A stretch of DNA of 64,000 nucleotides, taken from positions 6,262,001 through 6,326,000 of the forward strand of contig NZ_BJOR01000001.1 of assembly GCF_006540305.1 (NCBI RefSeq). The letters run 5' to 3'. Shown in pieces: positions 27,339 to 35,363 of the stretch. A program made the position numbers and the translations under genes. How positions within the stretch are numbered: position 1 is the stretch's first letter; each line of letters opens with the position of its first letter. Source of the stretch: Streptomyces sp. 6-11-2. GTDB taxonomy: Bacteria; Actinomycetota; Actinomycetes; Streptomycetales; Streptomycetaceae. A model generated the notes under the pieces. The model did not search any database. It worked only from the letters and a program-made list of their open reading frames with translations, and was not told where the DNA came from.

Positions 27339-27857
27339 CCGAGTCGGTTTCCGGACATCGTGATCCGAGAGAGGCGTGTCGGCGAGGGACGGCCGTTGTT
27401 CCAGCCACTTCCCGTCGCGCATGATGACTCTCCCGCGTAGTTCCGGCTCGCCGCGCCAAGCGCGCACAGTCCTCGGGACGACGCGTACATACAGAAAGGA
27501 ACCCTCTTCCACGCGTGGATCCCATCCGAACTTGCCGGCGAACGCCTCCGCCGCGCCTGCGGGCACCTCCTGGTCCGGGAAGCACTCCGCCTCACCCTGG
27601 AGGAGCACCACGTCGAAGGTGTCCGGTAGCGACAGGCGCACGCGCGGCTCTTCGCGGACGTTTCGCGCCGTCACGGAAGTGGCGCCGGTGCACATCCACA
27701 CTGCTCGCCCATCCCACAAGAACCACAGCGGCACCTGGTGCGGCCCGTGATCAGGGTGAGCCGTCGACACCCATACATCCCGCTCGGTGACGAGCCGCGC
27801 CAGAGCGTCGCGCACACGCTCGGCCGTCTGGCGACGAACGATTCCGGTGGTCTCCAT
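27339..27857 (-). CDS. pyridoxamine 5'-phosphate oxidase-fold (PPOX) protein, 3' end undefined
   Basis: From ATG 27857, about 150 residues match the split-barrel flavin- or F420-binding PPOX group: ERDVWVSTAHPDHGPHQVPL, FLWDGRAVWMCTG, SVTARNVREEPRVRLSLPD and a closing RGRVIMRDGKWLE. Members normally stop near there. Here no stop occurs; the frame stays open antisense to the ABC exporter as far as 25536. The coordinates given cover only the part not overlapping that gene. Either the native stop was lost by rearrangement or a frameshift lies near 27400. A flavin/F420-dependent reductase role is likely for an intact copy. Confidence 0.6.
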
Positions 27858-28079
27858 GAGGACCGACCCTAGCCAGGCAGGCGCGGAGTGCGCCTGAGGC
27901 GCAGGACTTACTCCCAGCGACCGATGAGCTCCTCAGCGTTCGGCTCGGGGCGGCCACCTTCGGTGCTCAGGGTGACTGGCGGAGGTGCTCAGTCACACGT
28001 GTCTCCGGCCATGGCCGGCTCGTGATCGCGCCTGGTGGCTGCGTCGCCGGGCGGACCGGCTGAGCCGGTGGGCCGGGCG

Positions 28080-28205
28080 CACCGCGATGGGGCGCACGAG
28101 AACCCCTCGGCACTGGTCCGCGGCCTGCGCGCCGACCTCCTTGGGCACGTTGGCGGGCACCTGGCCGCCGATGCCGCCGTGATCACCCTGCACGCACCCA
28201 CAGTC
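28080..28205 (+). pseudogene. fragment of SpoIIE/PP2C phosphatase C-terminus
   Basis: A short frame reads ALVRGLRADLLGHVGGHLA followed by ADAAVITLHAP, matching the last helix and strand of SpoIIE-type phosphatase domains. The intact gene just downstream ends with a parallel segment (LLEHLRSDLLAHAGGRLDDDAAMIALE). No start, signal or rest of the domain precedes it. I read it as the stump of a second phosphatase gene left by deletion or duplication. The rest of the 430-bp gap (27858-28287) shows nothing else. Confidence 0.5.
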
Positions 28206-28287
28206 AGTTCCCCATCGGGCAGGCCCGGCGGTGACCGTGTCGGCGGAAGTCGGACGGCGGTCGCCGCAATGGCGGGTACACGGAAGT

Positions 28288-29592
28288 ATGCCCTCCGTAG
28301 AGCGTCCTGCGAGTCGGCGTCGGCCGTGGTACGAGGCGCGTGGCCTGGTCGCTGTTCCCCTTGTGCTGATCGTCGTGATCACCACCGTCAACCTGGCCAC
28401 TCCCGGCCACCCGCACGTCGGACCGCTCCTGATCGTCGCGCCGGTGCTCGCCGCGGTGACCCTGGGGCCGTGGCTGACCACACTGACCGGAGTGCTGGCC
28501 CTGGCGGACCAGGTGATCTTTGCCGTCCTTCTCAGAGACCTCCATTCGGCGCAGCGCATGGCGCAGATCTTCGCCGTGGTGGCGGCCTCCGCGTTCGCCG
28601 CGCTCCTGTCCGGGATGCGGGAGCGGAAGGTACGGGAGCTGACCCGGGTGCGCCAGGTCTCCGAGATCGCCCAGAACCTGGTCCTGCGCCCGCTGCCCCC
28701 ACGGATGGGACCCCTGCGCGTGGCGGCGGTGTACCTGGCGGCGGAGCGCGAGATGAAGATCGGCGGCGACCTGTACGCGGCCGCCCGCACGGCCCACGGG
28801 ACCCGGCTGCTCATCGGGGACGTCCGCGGCAAGGGCCTGACCGCCGTGAGCGACGCAGCGCTGCTGCTGAGCGCCTTCCGAGGGGCCGCGCACCGGCAGA
28901 CGGGCCTGGCGGAATTCACGGCCTACCTGGACGCGAGCGTGTGCTGGAACCTGGCGGAGCCCGGTGAGAACGATCTGGCGCAGGAATGCTTCGTCACCGC
29001 GATACTCATCGACATCCCCGACCACGCACCCACGGTCCAGATCGTCCACTGCGGTCACCCCCCGCCGCTGCGGCTACGCCCGGGACAGGCCACCGCGCTG
29101 TGCGCCCACCAGGCCGGCCCCCCTCTCGGCCTGCAGCTGGACACGCCCGGTCACTGTGTCGACACGTTCGACTTCGGGCAGGGCGACCTGCTCCTGCTGT
29201 ACACCGACGGCGTGGCCGAAGCCCGCAACCCCCGCGGCGACTTCTATCCCCTCGCCGAACGCGCCGCCACCTGGAGAGGGGAGCGCCCCGAGGAACTCCT
29301 GGAGCACTTGCGCTCCGACCTGCTCGCACACGCGGGAGGCCGGTTGGACGACGATGCCGCCATGATTGCCCTCGAACGCCCTGCAGGATCCGGCGGGCCC
29401 GAATCCCGTGGATCGCGGCAAGAAGGGATCAAAGATCTACTTGATCACAGAGCGGACTGGTCCGCCTCTCTCCATCGGCAGCTCCGCCGCGATCACCTAC
29501 GACAGCCAGGGACTGGAGCCGCTTGTGCGAGGTATTCCGCCCGTCCGCTCCCGGCACGGCCGCCGACGGCGGCCGACCATACTCCACGGTGA
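28288..29592 (+). CDS. PP2C-type (SpoIIE) serine phosphatase with membrane anchor; C-terminus replaced
   Basis: Protein of 434 residues. Three hydrophobic spans in residues 15-110 are followed by a linker helix and a SpoIIE domain (about 135-365) with metal motifs IGGDLYAAARTAHG, IGDVRGKGLTA, CGHPPPLRLRPG, YTDGVAEARN and DDDAAMIALE. Such proteins dephosphorylate anti-anti-sigma factors; a STAS protein lies 4 kb downstream. After residue 370 the frame runs through an IS5-type transposase remnant in another frame, so the last 64 residues are foreign. ATG 28288 was chosen for its natural N-terminus; GTG 28231 in frame is an alternative. Confidence 0.78.
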   Translation: MPSVERPASRRRPWYEARGLVAVPLVLIVVITTVNLATPGHPHVGPLLIVAPVLAAVTLGPWLTTLTGVLALADQVIFAVLLRDLHSAQRMAQIFAVVAASAFAALLSGMRERKVRELTRVRQVSEIAQNLVLRPLPPRMGPLRVAAVYLAAEREMKIGGDLYAAARTAHGTRLLIGDVRGKGLTAVSDAALLLSAFRGAAHRQTGLAEFTAYLDASVCWNLAEPGENDLAQECFVTAILIDIPDHAPTVQIVHCGHPPPLRLRPGQATALCAHQAGPPLGLQLDTPGHCVDTFDFGQGDLLLLYTDGVAEARNPRGDFYPLAERAATWRGERPEELLEHLRSDLLAHAGGRLDDDAAMIALERPAGSGGPESRGSRQEGIKDLLDHRADWSASLHRQLRRDHLRQPGTGAACARYSARPLPARPPTAADHTPR

Positions 29593-29650
29593 CAAGGGCT
29601 GCGATCCTTCGCCGGCATCGCCGCCGCCCTGATCTGCTCCCGCCGACCGG
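29399..29650 (+). pseudogene. IS5-family transposase remnant, internally deleted
   Basis: A frame different from the phosphatase reads PNPVDRGKKGSKIYLITERT, then DSQGLEPLVRGIPPVR and LHGDKGCD, the central part of IS5-family DDE transposases. At 29605 it jumps to FAGIAAALICSRR, which resembles the extreme C-terminus of the same family. The N-terminal third and the catalytic Glu region are missing. No intact terminal inverted repeats were found. The remnant separates the phosphatase and DUF2625 genes and has altered both of their 3' ends. Confidence 0.75.
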
Positions 29651-29664
29651 ACGGGGCGGTCGAC

Positions 29665-30393
29665 TCACACGGCGCCGAGAAAGCCCGGATCAACGCCATC
29701 GAACTGTCGGCATGAGTCCCGGGCGACGCCAAGCAGCTCTCCCATGGGCACGGCGCGACGGCTGGTCGCGGAGATGTCGCGGCGCGCCTCGGCAGACCAC
29801 AACGGCGGGAAGACGGAGAGGCCCTGGCTGCTGTTCAACGCCCGGACCTCCTCCTTCCAGCCGGGCCAGCGCAGAGTGGCGTAGAACTCATCGAGTGCGC
29901 CGGACACCAGCCAGGCCAGCCACGCGGAGTGACCGGCACCCAGAGCCTCCCAGCGAAGGGAATCCGGTGCGAAGTAGACAACCTCGCCAGGGGCGCCGGG
30001 ACGGTCGGCGCCGTCGGGAGCGGCGCCGTTGAGCGCGAAGACGCCGCCCAGTACGTCGTGTGCCACCACCAAACCTGTCTCCGGTCGCCACGCTGGGTCG
30101 AACCTTCCAGGGAACTGATTCATGCCGGCCAGGCCAGGCGCCCCGTGTGCAGCCCCACTCGCGGGGCTGCCGAAGACCCGCACCCACCCGTCGTCCACCA
30201 GCAGACCGCCACAGTGCAGCACCACCGCCCCCAGGTACGACCTGGCCGTGACCTGCAGCTGAAGAATCGATGCCCTGCCCAGATCGCCATCGGCTGGAAG
30301 CACCTCGACAGACACCGGACTCGCATCAAGTGTCTCCCTGAGTTCCGGCCAGGCCGGTTCCTCGACATCGATCAGCTGGCTCAACTCACGCAT
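29665..30393 (-). CDS. DUF2625 family protein
   Basis: Cytoplasmic protein of 242 residues, family of unknown function. Landmarks are LSQLIDVEEPAWPEL at the N-terminus, QLQVTARSYLGAVVLHCGGL, LLVDDGWVRVFGS, VAHDVLGGVFALNG, VYFAPDSLRWEALG and DEFYATLRWPGWKEEV. The last 12 residues or so look added, because the gene ends beside an IS5 remnant. ATG 30393 is used because the family starts there; upstream sequence in this frame belongs to an IS701-type transposase remnant. Confidence 0.8.
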   Translation of the reverse strand: MRELSQLIDVEEPAWPELRETLDASPVSVEVLPADGDLGRASILQLQVTARSYLGAVVLHCGGLLVDDGWVRVFGSPASGAAHGAPGLAGMNQFPGRFDPAWRPETGLVVAHDVLGGVFALNGAAPDGADRPGAPGEVVYFAPDSLRWEALGAGHSAWLAWLVSGALDEFYATLRWPGWKEEVRALNSSQGLSVFPPLWSAEARRDISATSRRAVPMGELLGVARDSCRQFDGVDPGFLGAV

Positions 30394-30450
30394 GCCCGCA
30401 TCGTCGCACCTGCACCGGGAGCCCCGGCCCGGCAGGACGCTGGACGAACC

Positions 30451-30625
30451 GTCCGCCTGAACGAGGTAAACGGTGACCTGGGCGTTCTCGATCCTGCCGG
30501 CGGTTGCGCCAAGTCCCGCACCCGGCACCTGGGTTCGACCGGCGCGAACCGCCCCGCCATCCGGCCCATCAGGCTTCGACGCCCTCCTGCCAGTGGGCAA
30601 GGTCCACGCTGTCCCTTTCAGTCAC
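30451..30625 (-). pseudogene. IS701-family transposase remnant
   Basis: From GTG 30625 the minus strand reads VTERDSVDLAHWQEGVEA and hits a stop at 30569. One frame over it continues LMGRMAGRFAPVEPRCRVRD, the N-terminus of IS701-type transposases, and shortly after, a third frame gives GATAGRIENAQVTVYLVQAD, a segment that lies in the middle of intact transposases. So two frameshifts and a large internal deletion are present. It abuts the DUF2625 start and may have displaced that gene's native promoter. Confidence 0.65.
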
Positions 30626-30713
30626 CGTGGGCTCTTCTCTCTTCACACACCGATGGTCACAGATGGCCGCAGTCGACAGTCGTGGGTGCACCCCTGGGTA
30701 GGCTTTCGTGCCC

Positions 30714-31025
30714 ATGAGCGCCATACAACTCTGGAGACGGGTACGCCGGGTGGACAAGCCGGTCGCTGTCATCGTCGGCGTGGGGAACCTGTTGCTCTGC
30801 GTCGTGCTCTTCTTCATGGCGATCGGCGGGGTACTGAGCTTCGGGGCCTCTACCCGGGAGGAGGAGACCGCCGCTTGGATTCTCGCGGGCCAGATCTTCG
30901 GGTGCTGGCTCGTGGGCGGGCTGATGTTGTTCTCTGTGCTGGTGATGGCGCGGGCCTTGTTCAGCCACCTGGCCACGATGCTGTTCACGCCCATCGCGCT
31001 GACCCTGATCTTGTTGCTCTTGTAG
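30714..31025 (+). CDS. small two-span membrane protein, unknown function
   Basis: Protein of 103 residues with two to three hydrophobic spans (about 17-42 and 58-103), ending in a Leu-rich tail (LTLILLLL). Basic residues before the first span suggest a cytoplasmic N-terminus. ATG 30714 or GTG 30708 could start it; only a weak GGTAGG is upstream. I do not recognise the family. Confidence 0.55.
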   Translation: MSAIQLWRRVRRVDKPVAVIVGVGNLLLCVVLFFMAIGGVLSFGASTREEETAAWILAGQIFGCWLVGGLMLFSVLVMARALFSHLATMLFTPIALTLILLLL

Positions 31026-31029
31026 CGAC

Positions 31030-31227
31030 GTGCAGCACGCGGTCCATCAGGCACGAAGGGCCTTCCCGGTCGACAAGGAGGACCTGCCGTCGCAGTTCCG
31101 CCTGCAACTGCTCCAGGTGAGGCTCCCAGCCTCCGACCTGCCGGAACTGACCCGTCGCCTCCGCGATCACGCCGCGGGCCGCTCGGTGCCGCCGGCCCCC
31201 GCCGACTGGAGCACCGTCGGCCGCTAG
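31030..31227 (+). CDS. possible 65-residue hypothetical protein or fragment
   Basis: A GTG-started frame reads FPVDKEDLPSQFRLQLLQ and LPELTRRLRDHAAGR, a balanced mix of charged and hydrophobic residues unlike shadow frames, ending ADWSTVGR. It starts 4 bp after the small membrane protein. No ribosome binding site is clear and the minus strand is also open. It may be the tail of a decayed gene. Confidence 0.25.
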   Translation: MQHAVHQARRAFPVDKEDLPSQFRLQLLQVRLPASDLPELTRRLRDHAAGRSVPPAPADWSTVGR

Positions 31228-31337
31228 GTTCTGGGAGTACGGGGGCGGCTCCGCCTGCGCAGCCGGCCCGCCAGGCAGCGGACGGCAGGGGCTCCCGCCC
31301 GAGGTGGTACCGGAGCCCGTCACTAGGCTCCAGCACC

Positions 31338-31861
31338 ATGACCAGTGATCTCGGATTCACCTGCACGTGCTCCGGGCCCACCACCCTGAGCTGCCGATGA
31401 ACTACACGGCCGAGGCCCCGGCCGTGTGGGATCCGGCGTTCGCCGGCGCCGACGACTGCATGCTCACGTCGGACCAGTGCGTGATCCAGGGACAGCACTA
31501 CTTCGTCAAGGGCCTGATCGAGATACCGGTCATCGACACCGACGACGTGTTCTCCTGGGGCGTCTGGGTCTCGCTCAGCCGCGAGAACTTCTCCCGGGCC
31601 GCAGACCTGTGGGACAGGCCCTGCCGCGAGGCTGAGAATCCGTACTTCGGCTGGCTCACCACCGACCTGCCGGTCTACTCGCCCACGACCCTCAACCTCA
31701 AGACCAACGTCCACACCCGACCGGTCGGTGAGCGCCCCTCCGTCGAGCTCGAGCCCACCGAACATCCCCTCGCCGTCGAACAGCGCACAGGAATCAGCAT
31801 GGACCGCCTGCGGGAGATCGCGGCGGCCGTACTCCACTCCAGCAGCGGCGAGCAGCGGTAA
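31338..31861 (+). pseudogene. DUF2199 family protein, single-base frameshift near N-terminus
   Basis: ATG 31338 opens MTSDLGFTCTCSG, the Cys-containing N-terminus expected for DUF2199, but this frame stops about 30 bases later. The rest of the family is intact one frame over: HHPELPMNYTAEAP, LTSDQCVIQGQHYFVKG, IEIPVIDTDDVFSWGVWVSL, NPYFGWLTTDLPVY and LNLKTNVHTRPVGERP. Loss of one G in the run at 31373-31375 would explain it. A sequencing or assembly error is possible, because the remainder shows no decay. A shorter product from GTG 31367 would lack the Cys motif. Confidence 0.75.
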
Positions 31862-31915
31862 GGGCCGACACCTCCGCATCGCCGACCCCCAGTCGCGCCT
31901 GCCGGACTGAGCCGG

Positions 31916-32061
31916 GGTGGCGAAGAACGACTGGGCCAGCGCGTTGTCCCAGCGCTGGCCGGTGCGGCCGACGGACAGCCGGATAGCCGACTCGGCTGCG
32001 AGGAGCGCGAATTCACCGCTTTCATCCGGCATCCGTGGTCGGCATCGAAGATGACCGACCC
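31916..32061 (-). pseudogene. IS3-type transposase remnant (DDE domain end)
   Basis: The minus strand reads GSVIFDADHGC, the second catalytic Asp motif of IS3-family integrase domains, then after a frameshift SGEFALLAAESAIRLSVGRT and GQRWDNALAQSFFAT, the third catalytic block. The conserved Glu of DNALAESFF is Gln here. Only about 45 codons remain. No terminal repeats seen. Confidence 0.65.
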
Positions 32062-32210
32062 GGCGGCCCGCATCAGCGGGGCGATGCGGGCCTCACGCGG
32101 ATCGGGCTGCCGGCCCGCGTCCCAAGCGGCTGCCCGCCGCTTCCCGAACGGTGGTAGCAGCCGAGGCGGACCGGCAGCGGAGCGGAGGTCTCGCGTGGCG
32201 TCTCGCCCCG

Positions 32211-32252
32211 GATCGGCAGGCCCGGATCAGCAGGCCCGGCTCGGCAGGACTC
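32211..32252. repeat. three imperfect 14-bp tandem repeats
   Basis: Units GGATCGGCAGGCCC, GGATCAGCAGGCCC and GGCTCGGCAGGACT follow each other directly in the non-coding stretch between the IS3 remnant and the DoxX gene. No function is apparent. Confidence 0.6.
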
Positions 32253-32313
32253 GTGCAGGCCAGGACCATCTGCGAGGCGTGGAACAAGGCCCACGCGCAG
32301 TGCACGTGAGGGC

Positions 32314-32769
32314 TCAGGCCGTGACGGGCTCCGAGGCCGGCTCGGTCTCCTGACCGGCGGCGGGCCGGGAGGCTATGAGCTGGTCGAGGCCGAACGCGCC
32401 GGAACCGGTGAAGACCAGCAGCAGGAAGGACCAGCAGAACATCACCGGCAGATCCCCGCCGTTCTGGATCGGCCACAGGGCGGACGGCTGGTGCACATCG
32501 AAATACGCGTACGCCATCGAGCCGGACGCCAGGAACGCGGCGCCGCGGGTGCCGAGTCCGAGCAGTACCAGGGCGCCGGCGACGAGCTCGATCAGGGCGG
32601 CATACCAGAACGGCCAGGCACCGGTCGGGACGGTGCCGCCCTTGGTGCCCGCCGCGCCACCGAGGACGCCGAAGAGCGAGGCGGCTCCGTGACAGGTGAA
32701 GAGCAGGCCTACGACGATGCGGAACAGTCCGACGACGTATGGCTGGGCACTGTTGAGGCGCGCGGTCAT
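32314..32769 (-). CDS. DoxX family membrane protein
   Basis: Membrane protein of 151 residues with four spans. DoxX landmarks: FRIVVGLLFTCHGAASLFG at the first span, ALIELVAGALVLLGLGTR and FDVHQPSALWPIQNGGDLP, with the short acidic C-terminus typical of the family. Related proteins are linked to quinone or oxidative stress defence, often under MarR-type control. No partner gene is adjacent. Confidence 0.85.
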   Translation of the reverse strand: MTARLNSAQPYVVGLFRIVVGLLFTCHGAASLFGVLGGAAGTKGGTVPTGAWPFWYAALIELVAGALVLLGLGTRGAAFLASGSMAYAYFDVHQPSALWPIQNGGDLPVMFCWSFLLLVFTGSGAFGLDQLIASRPAAGQETEPASEPVTA

Positions 32770-33574
32770 GTGGGGGGCTCCTACGGTTTGGTTCCGGTCC
32801 GCGCACGGACTGGTTCAGGGGGGAGACGGAAATCGATGAGCGACACGTTAGGCAGACTCGACGAATGCTTGCTAGTTCAACTTTTGGCCAACGGTCCGAC
32901 TCCGCAGCCGAGTCCAAATCCCGTGCCTTCGCCACGGAGGCAACGGGCGTCACCTCCCGTATCGGCGCTCAAGAGGCGATCGGAGCGGTCTCGGCCCGGC
33001 TTCCGCCTGACCGGATCGTCTTCGTGCCCGACGCGCGGCCGTGACCCGAATCCGCCGGGCGGCACCCGCTGGGCCGGTCCTGTTCCCGGGCTCAGCTTCC
33101 GGTCGGTCGCCGCAGGAAGCGCCGCTGATGGTGGAGGGGCAGCGGTGAAGGTGCGGAGCGAGGACGGCCTGAACGGTTCGTCTCCGCCTTACTCCACGCG
33201 GTGTGGTTTGTGGCGGGCGACCTGTAGGCGGACCTCGGTGGACATGTCAGGGAAGCCGGTGGACCGGTGGGCGGTTCGGAGCGGGCCTCTGCTGGCCGCG
33301 AGCGGCCGTCCCAGCACCGCCCGCCTCATCGTGCCGGCAGCGTCCCGGATGCCTTCGGTGTTCTCAGCCGCGGTCCACGCACTGCAGTAGTGGCCCGGCC
33401 ATACCTTGCTGGGGCATCTCGGCGACCGCGCAGCCGAGTTCACCCACCTGATCCGGGATCGGGATGCGCAGCCTCTGCTGTAAAGCCATGGCCAGTCGTT
33501 CGCGCATATGCAGAACGCGAGTGCGTCAGGCACTACCCGCAACCTTTCCCCAAGGTTTTGCCGTTAGGCGAGGC
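32770..33574. other. 800-bp region without intact genes; transposase scrap inside
   Basis: Upstream of DoxX, 32800-32890 is locally A/T-richer and should hold its promoter. Beyond that no frame has convincing coding character. At 33411-33483 (plus) a short frame reads GHLGDRAAEFTHLIRDRDAQ before a stop, resembling the integrase-core segment of IS481/IS3-type transposases. The rest is unexplained and probably decayed insertion sequence. Confidence 0.4.
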
Positions 33575-33913
33575 ATGCATCCCGAACTCCACATCTGTCA
33601 CCGCGACGAGAATGACTGGACCGTCGTCGAGATCCACGGAGAGGTCGACGTGTACACCGTGCCCCGCATCCGCGAACACTTGGGCAAAAGGATTCAGGCG
33701 GGCCGGCACCGCCTCATCGTCGACCTGACAGGAACGACATTCATGGACTCGACCGGCCTTGGGCTCCTCGTCGGCATCCACAAGCGGATCCGTACACGCG
33801 CCGGCGCCCTGAGGCTGGTCATCGTAAACCAGGACATCCGGCAGATCTTCACCATGACGAGCCTGGACCGGGTTTTCCCGATCTACGATTCAACGCAAGC
33901 CGCGATGGGGTGA
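33575..33913 (+). CDS. STAS-domain anti-sigma factor antagonist
   Basis: Single-domain protein of 112 residues of the SpoIIAA/BldG/RsbV class, which frees a sigma factor by binding its anti-sigma kinase. VVEIHGEVDVYTVPRIREHL, HRLIVDLTGTTFMDSTGLGL and GALRLVIVNQDIRQIF follow the STAS pattern; Ser in MDSTGLG is the expected phosphorylation site. ATG 33575 has GGCGAGG just upstream. A matching SpoIIE phosphatase gene lies 4 kb away; no anti-sigma kinase is seen in the window. Confidence 0.88.
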   Translation: MHPELHICHRDENDWTVVEIHGEVDVYTVPRIREHLGKRIQAGRHRLIVDLTGTTFMDSTGLGLLVGIHKRIRTRAGALRLVIVNQDIRQIFTMTSLDRVFPIYDSTQAAMG

Positions 33914-34000
33914 CCGGACAGGTTCACCGGTTGCCTCCCGATCGCTCCAGAGGAGTCGCCGGGTACGCTCCTTCAGCCCTTGGTCGAGAGGAGTTGCTGA

Positions 34001-35068
34001 GTGGCCCGGTCGGGTGGTCCCGTACTGCGCACCCAGAGGCTTGTGATGGAGCCGATCCGCCACGGGGATCGCGACGATCTCTTTGAGGCTGTGGTCAGTC
34101 AGGACAGCGTCATGCGGTGGCTGGCGACCGGCCGGGCCGACAGTCGGTCTGCGGCCGAGGCCATGTGCGATGACCACGTCGCCCACTGGGCCAGACACGG
34201 TTACGGCGACTTTGCGGTCCGGGACGCCGCCACGCACGCGTTTCTCGGCCGGGTGGGACTGCGTAACCGGGCCCAGTACGGGGTCGACCTCGGTTTCGCC
34301 GTGCACCCACGGGCCCAAGGCCGTGGGATCGCCGGCGAGGCCGGCCGTGCGTGCCTGGACCTGGCGTTTCGCCGTCTGGCGCTTCCTGCCGTTTTCGCGT
34401 TCGTCCTGCCCGGCAATATGGCCTCGATCGCGGTACTGCGCCGCCTGGGCGCCCAGGCCGACGGGACGGTGCAGTCCAGTGGCCTGCACTGTCTGCGCTA
34501 CCGGTTCGCTCCCGCCACCGCGGCCGTCGCGGAGCATGTGGGGGACGACGGTCTCGCGGACCTCCAGCTGCTCCATGAGCCGGGCCCCGGTTCTCCGGAA
34601 GGTGAAGCCGCACTCCGCGACGGCCTGCCCGACCCCTTCGGGGTGAAGGGGCTCGGCCTGGTGTGGGCTGACAAGCAGCACACCCTCACCGCTGTCTCCA
34701 AGGGCCGGCCGGTGGCTTCCGCGGGATGGCTGGTGCGGGACATGGCGTTTGACGGATTGCCGCGCCGCGCCGCGGGGTTGGGGGGTGTGCTGGTGCACCC
34801 CGCCAGTCGGGGCCAGGGCATCGCCCGGGCGGTGATCAGCGTGGCGGTCGAACATGCACGAGCGGCCGGCGCCGAGACGATGATTCTGCTCTGCCGCCCG
34901 GATCTGGTCCCGCTCTACACGCAGCTGGGATGGAGCCGGCTCTCCGTGCCCGTCACCGTCCAGCAGCCCGACGGCGCGCGGACCTCGCCACTGACCGCCA
35001 TGATCTACGACCTGGCCGGCCTGCCTCATCCAACCGTCGGTGTGGACCTGCGGGGTCTGCCCTTCTGA
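34001..35068 (+). CDS. protein with two GNAT acetyltransferase domains
   Basis: Protein of 355 residues. The N-terminal domain (about 5-165) is of the RimJ/RimL type (RTQRLVMEPIRHGDRDDLFE, HPRAQGRGIAGEAGRACLD). The C-terminal domain (about 185-340) is a separate GNAT fold with acetyl-CoA loop HPASRGQGIARAVI and YTQLGWSRL. Fusion of two different GNAT types is uncommon. GTG 34001 follows GAGAGGAG. Substrates unknown; the gene stands alone upstream of the chloramphenicol exporter. Confidence 0.85.
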   Translation: MARSGGPVLRTQRLVMEPIRHGDRDDLFEAVVSQDSVMRWLATGRADSRSAAEAMCDDHVAHWARHGYGDFAVRDAATHAFLGRVGLRNRAQYGVDLGFAVHPRAQGRGIAGEAGRACLDLAFRRLALPAVFAFVLPGNMASIAVLRRLGAQADGTVQSSGLHCLRYRFAPATAAVAEHVGDDGLADLQLLHEPGPGSPEGEAALRDGLPDPFGVKGLGLVWADKQHTLTAVSKGRPVASAGWLVRDMAFDGLPRRAAGLGGVLVHPASRGQGIARAVISVAVEHARAAGAETMILLCRPDLVPLYTQLGWSRLSVPVTVQQPDGARTSPLTAMIYDLAGLPHPTVGVDLRGLPF

Positions 35069-35185
35069 TGCGCTGGGCAGCCGGCGCGTCGGGGTGGCGG
35101 GCGTTGGCACATGACGTTGGTGACACAGGTCAATGCTGGTGAACCGAGGTGCCTCGACGGGCATCGGTCGGGTAGCGTGCGGGCC

Positions 35186-35251
35186 ATGTCGAGTCCTGAG
35201 TCGGACACGGTGGGGGCTTTCGGTCACGCCGTCAGCCCCCTGCACCACTGA
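35186..35251 (+). CDS. 21-residue leader peptide upstream of chloramphenicol exporter
   Basis: A short ATG frame (MSSPESDTVGAFGHAVSPLHH, stop at 35249-35251; given here as 21 residues in total) sits 112 bp before the exporter. Its 3' half forms a 7-bp hairpin (GGGGGCT with AGCCCCC). Further stems lie between it and the exporter. Inducible chloramphenicol resistance genes are classically controlled by ribosome stalling in such leaders. No strong ribosome binding site precedes it, so translation is an inference. Confidence 0.5.
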   Translation: MSSPESDTVGAFGHAVSPLHH

Positions 35252-35271
35252 GCCCGTAGCACTGCCGTCGC

Positions 35272-35337
35272 GCCGCATCTGGTGGTGGGACGAGTGCGGC
35301 CCTGGGGCTGGCCGCGGTGACGAGATGACCGTCTCGT
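35272..35337 (+). promoter_or_regulatory. attenuator-like overlapping hairpins in exporter leader
   Basis: Two stems compete for the same bases: GCCGCA (35272-35277) with TGCGGC (35295-35300), and GCGGCC (35296-35301) with GGCCGC (35310-35315). A third stem pairs ACGAGA (35320-35325) with TCTCGT (35332-35337), 15 bp before the ribosome binding site. The layout between a leader frame and a resistance gene fits attenuation. Confidence 0.5.
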
Positions 35338-35363
35338 GCTTCTCCTCACCTCGGAGCCACTCG

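Noticed and set aside
30569..32032. Open frame of 487 codons on the minus strand spanning the DUF2199 and small membrane genes
   Set aside because: Only its first 40 codons (IS3 remnant) and last 18 (IS701 start) have recognisable sequence; the middle is antisense shadow.
35133..35363. N-terminal extension of the chloramphenicol exporter to 35133
   Set aside because: The known family starts at MPFPLYLL; the upstream part contains the leader frame and hairpins.
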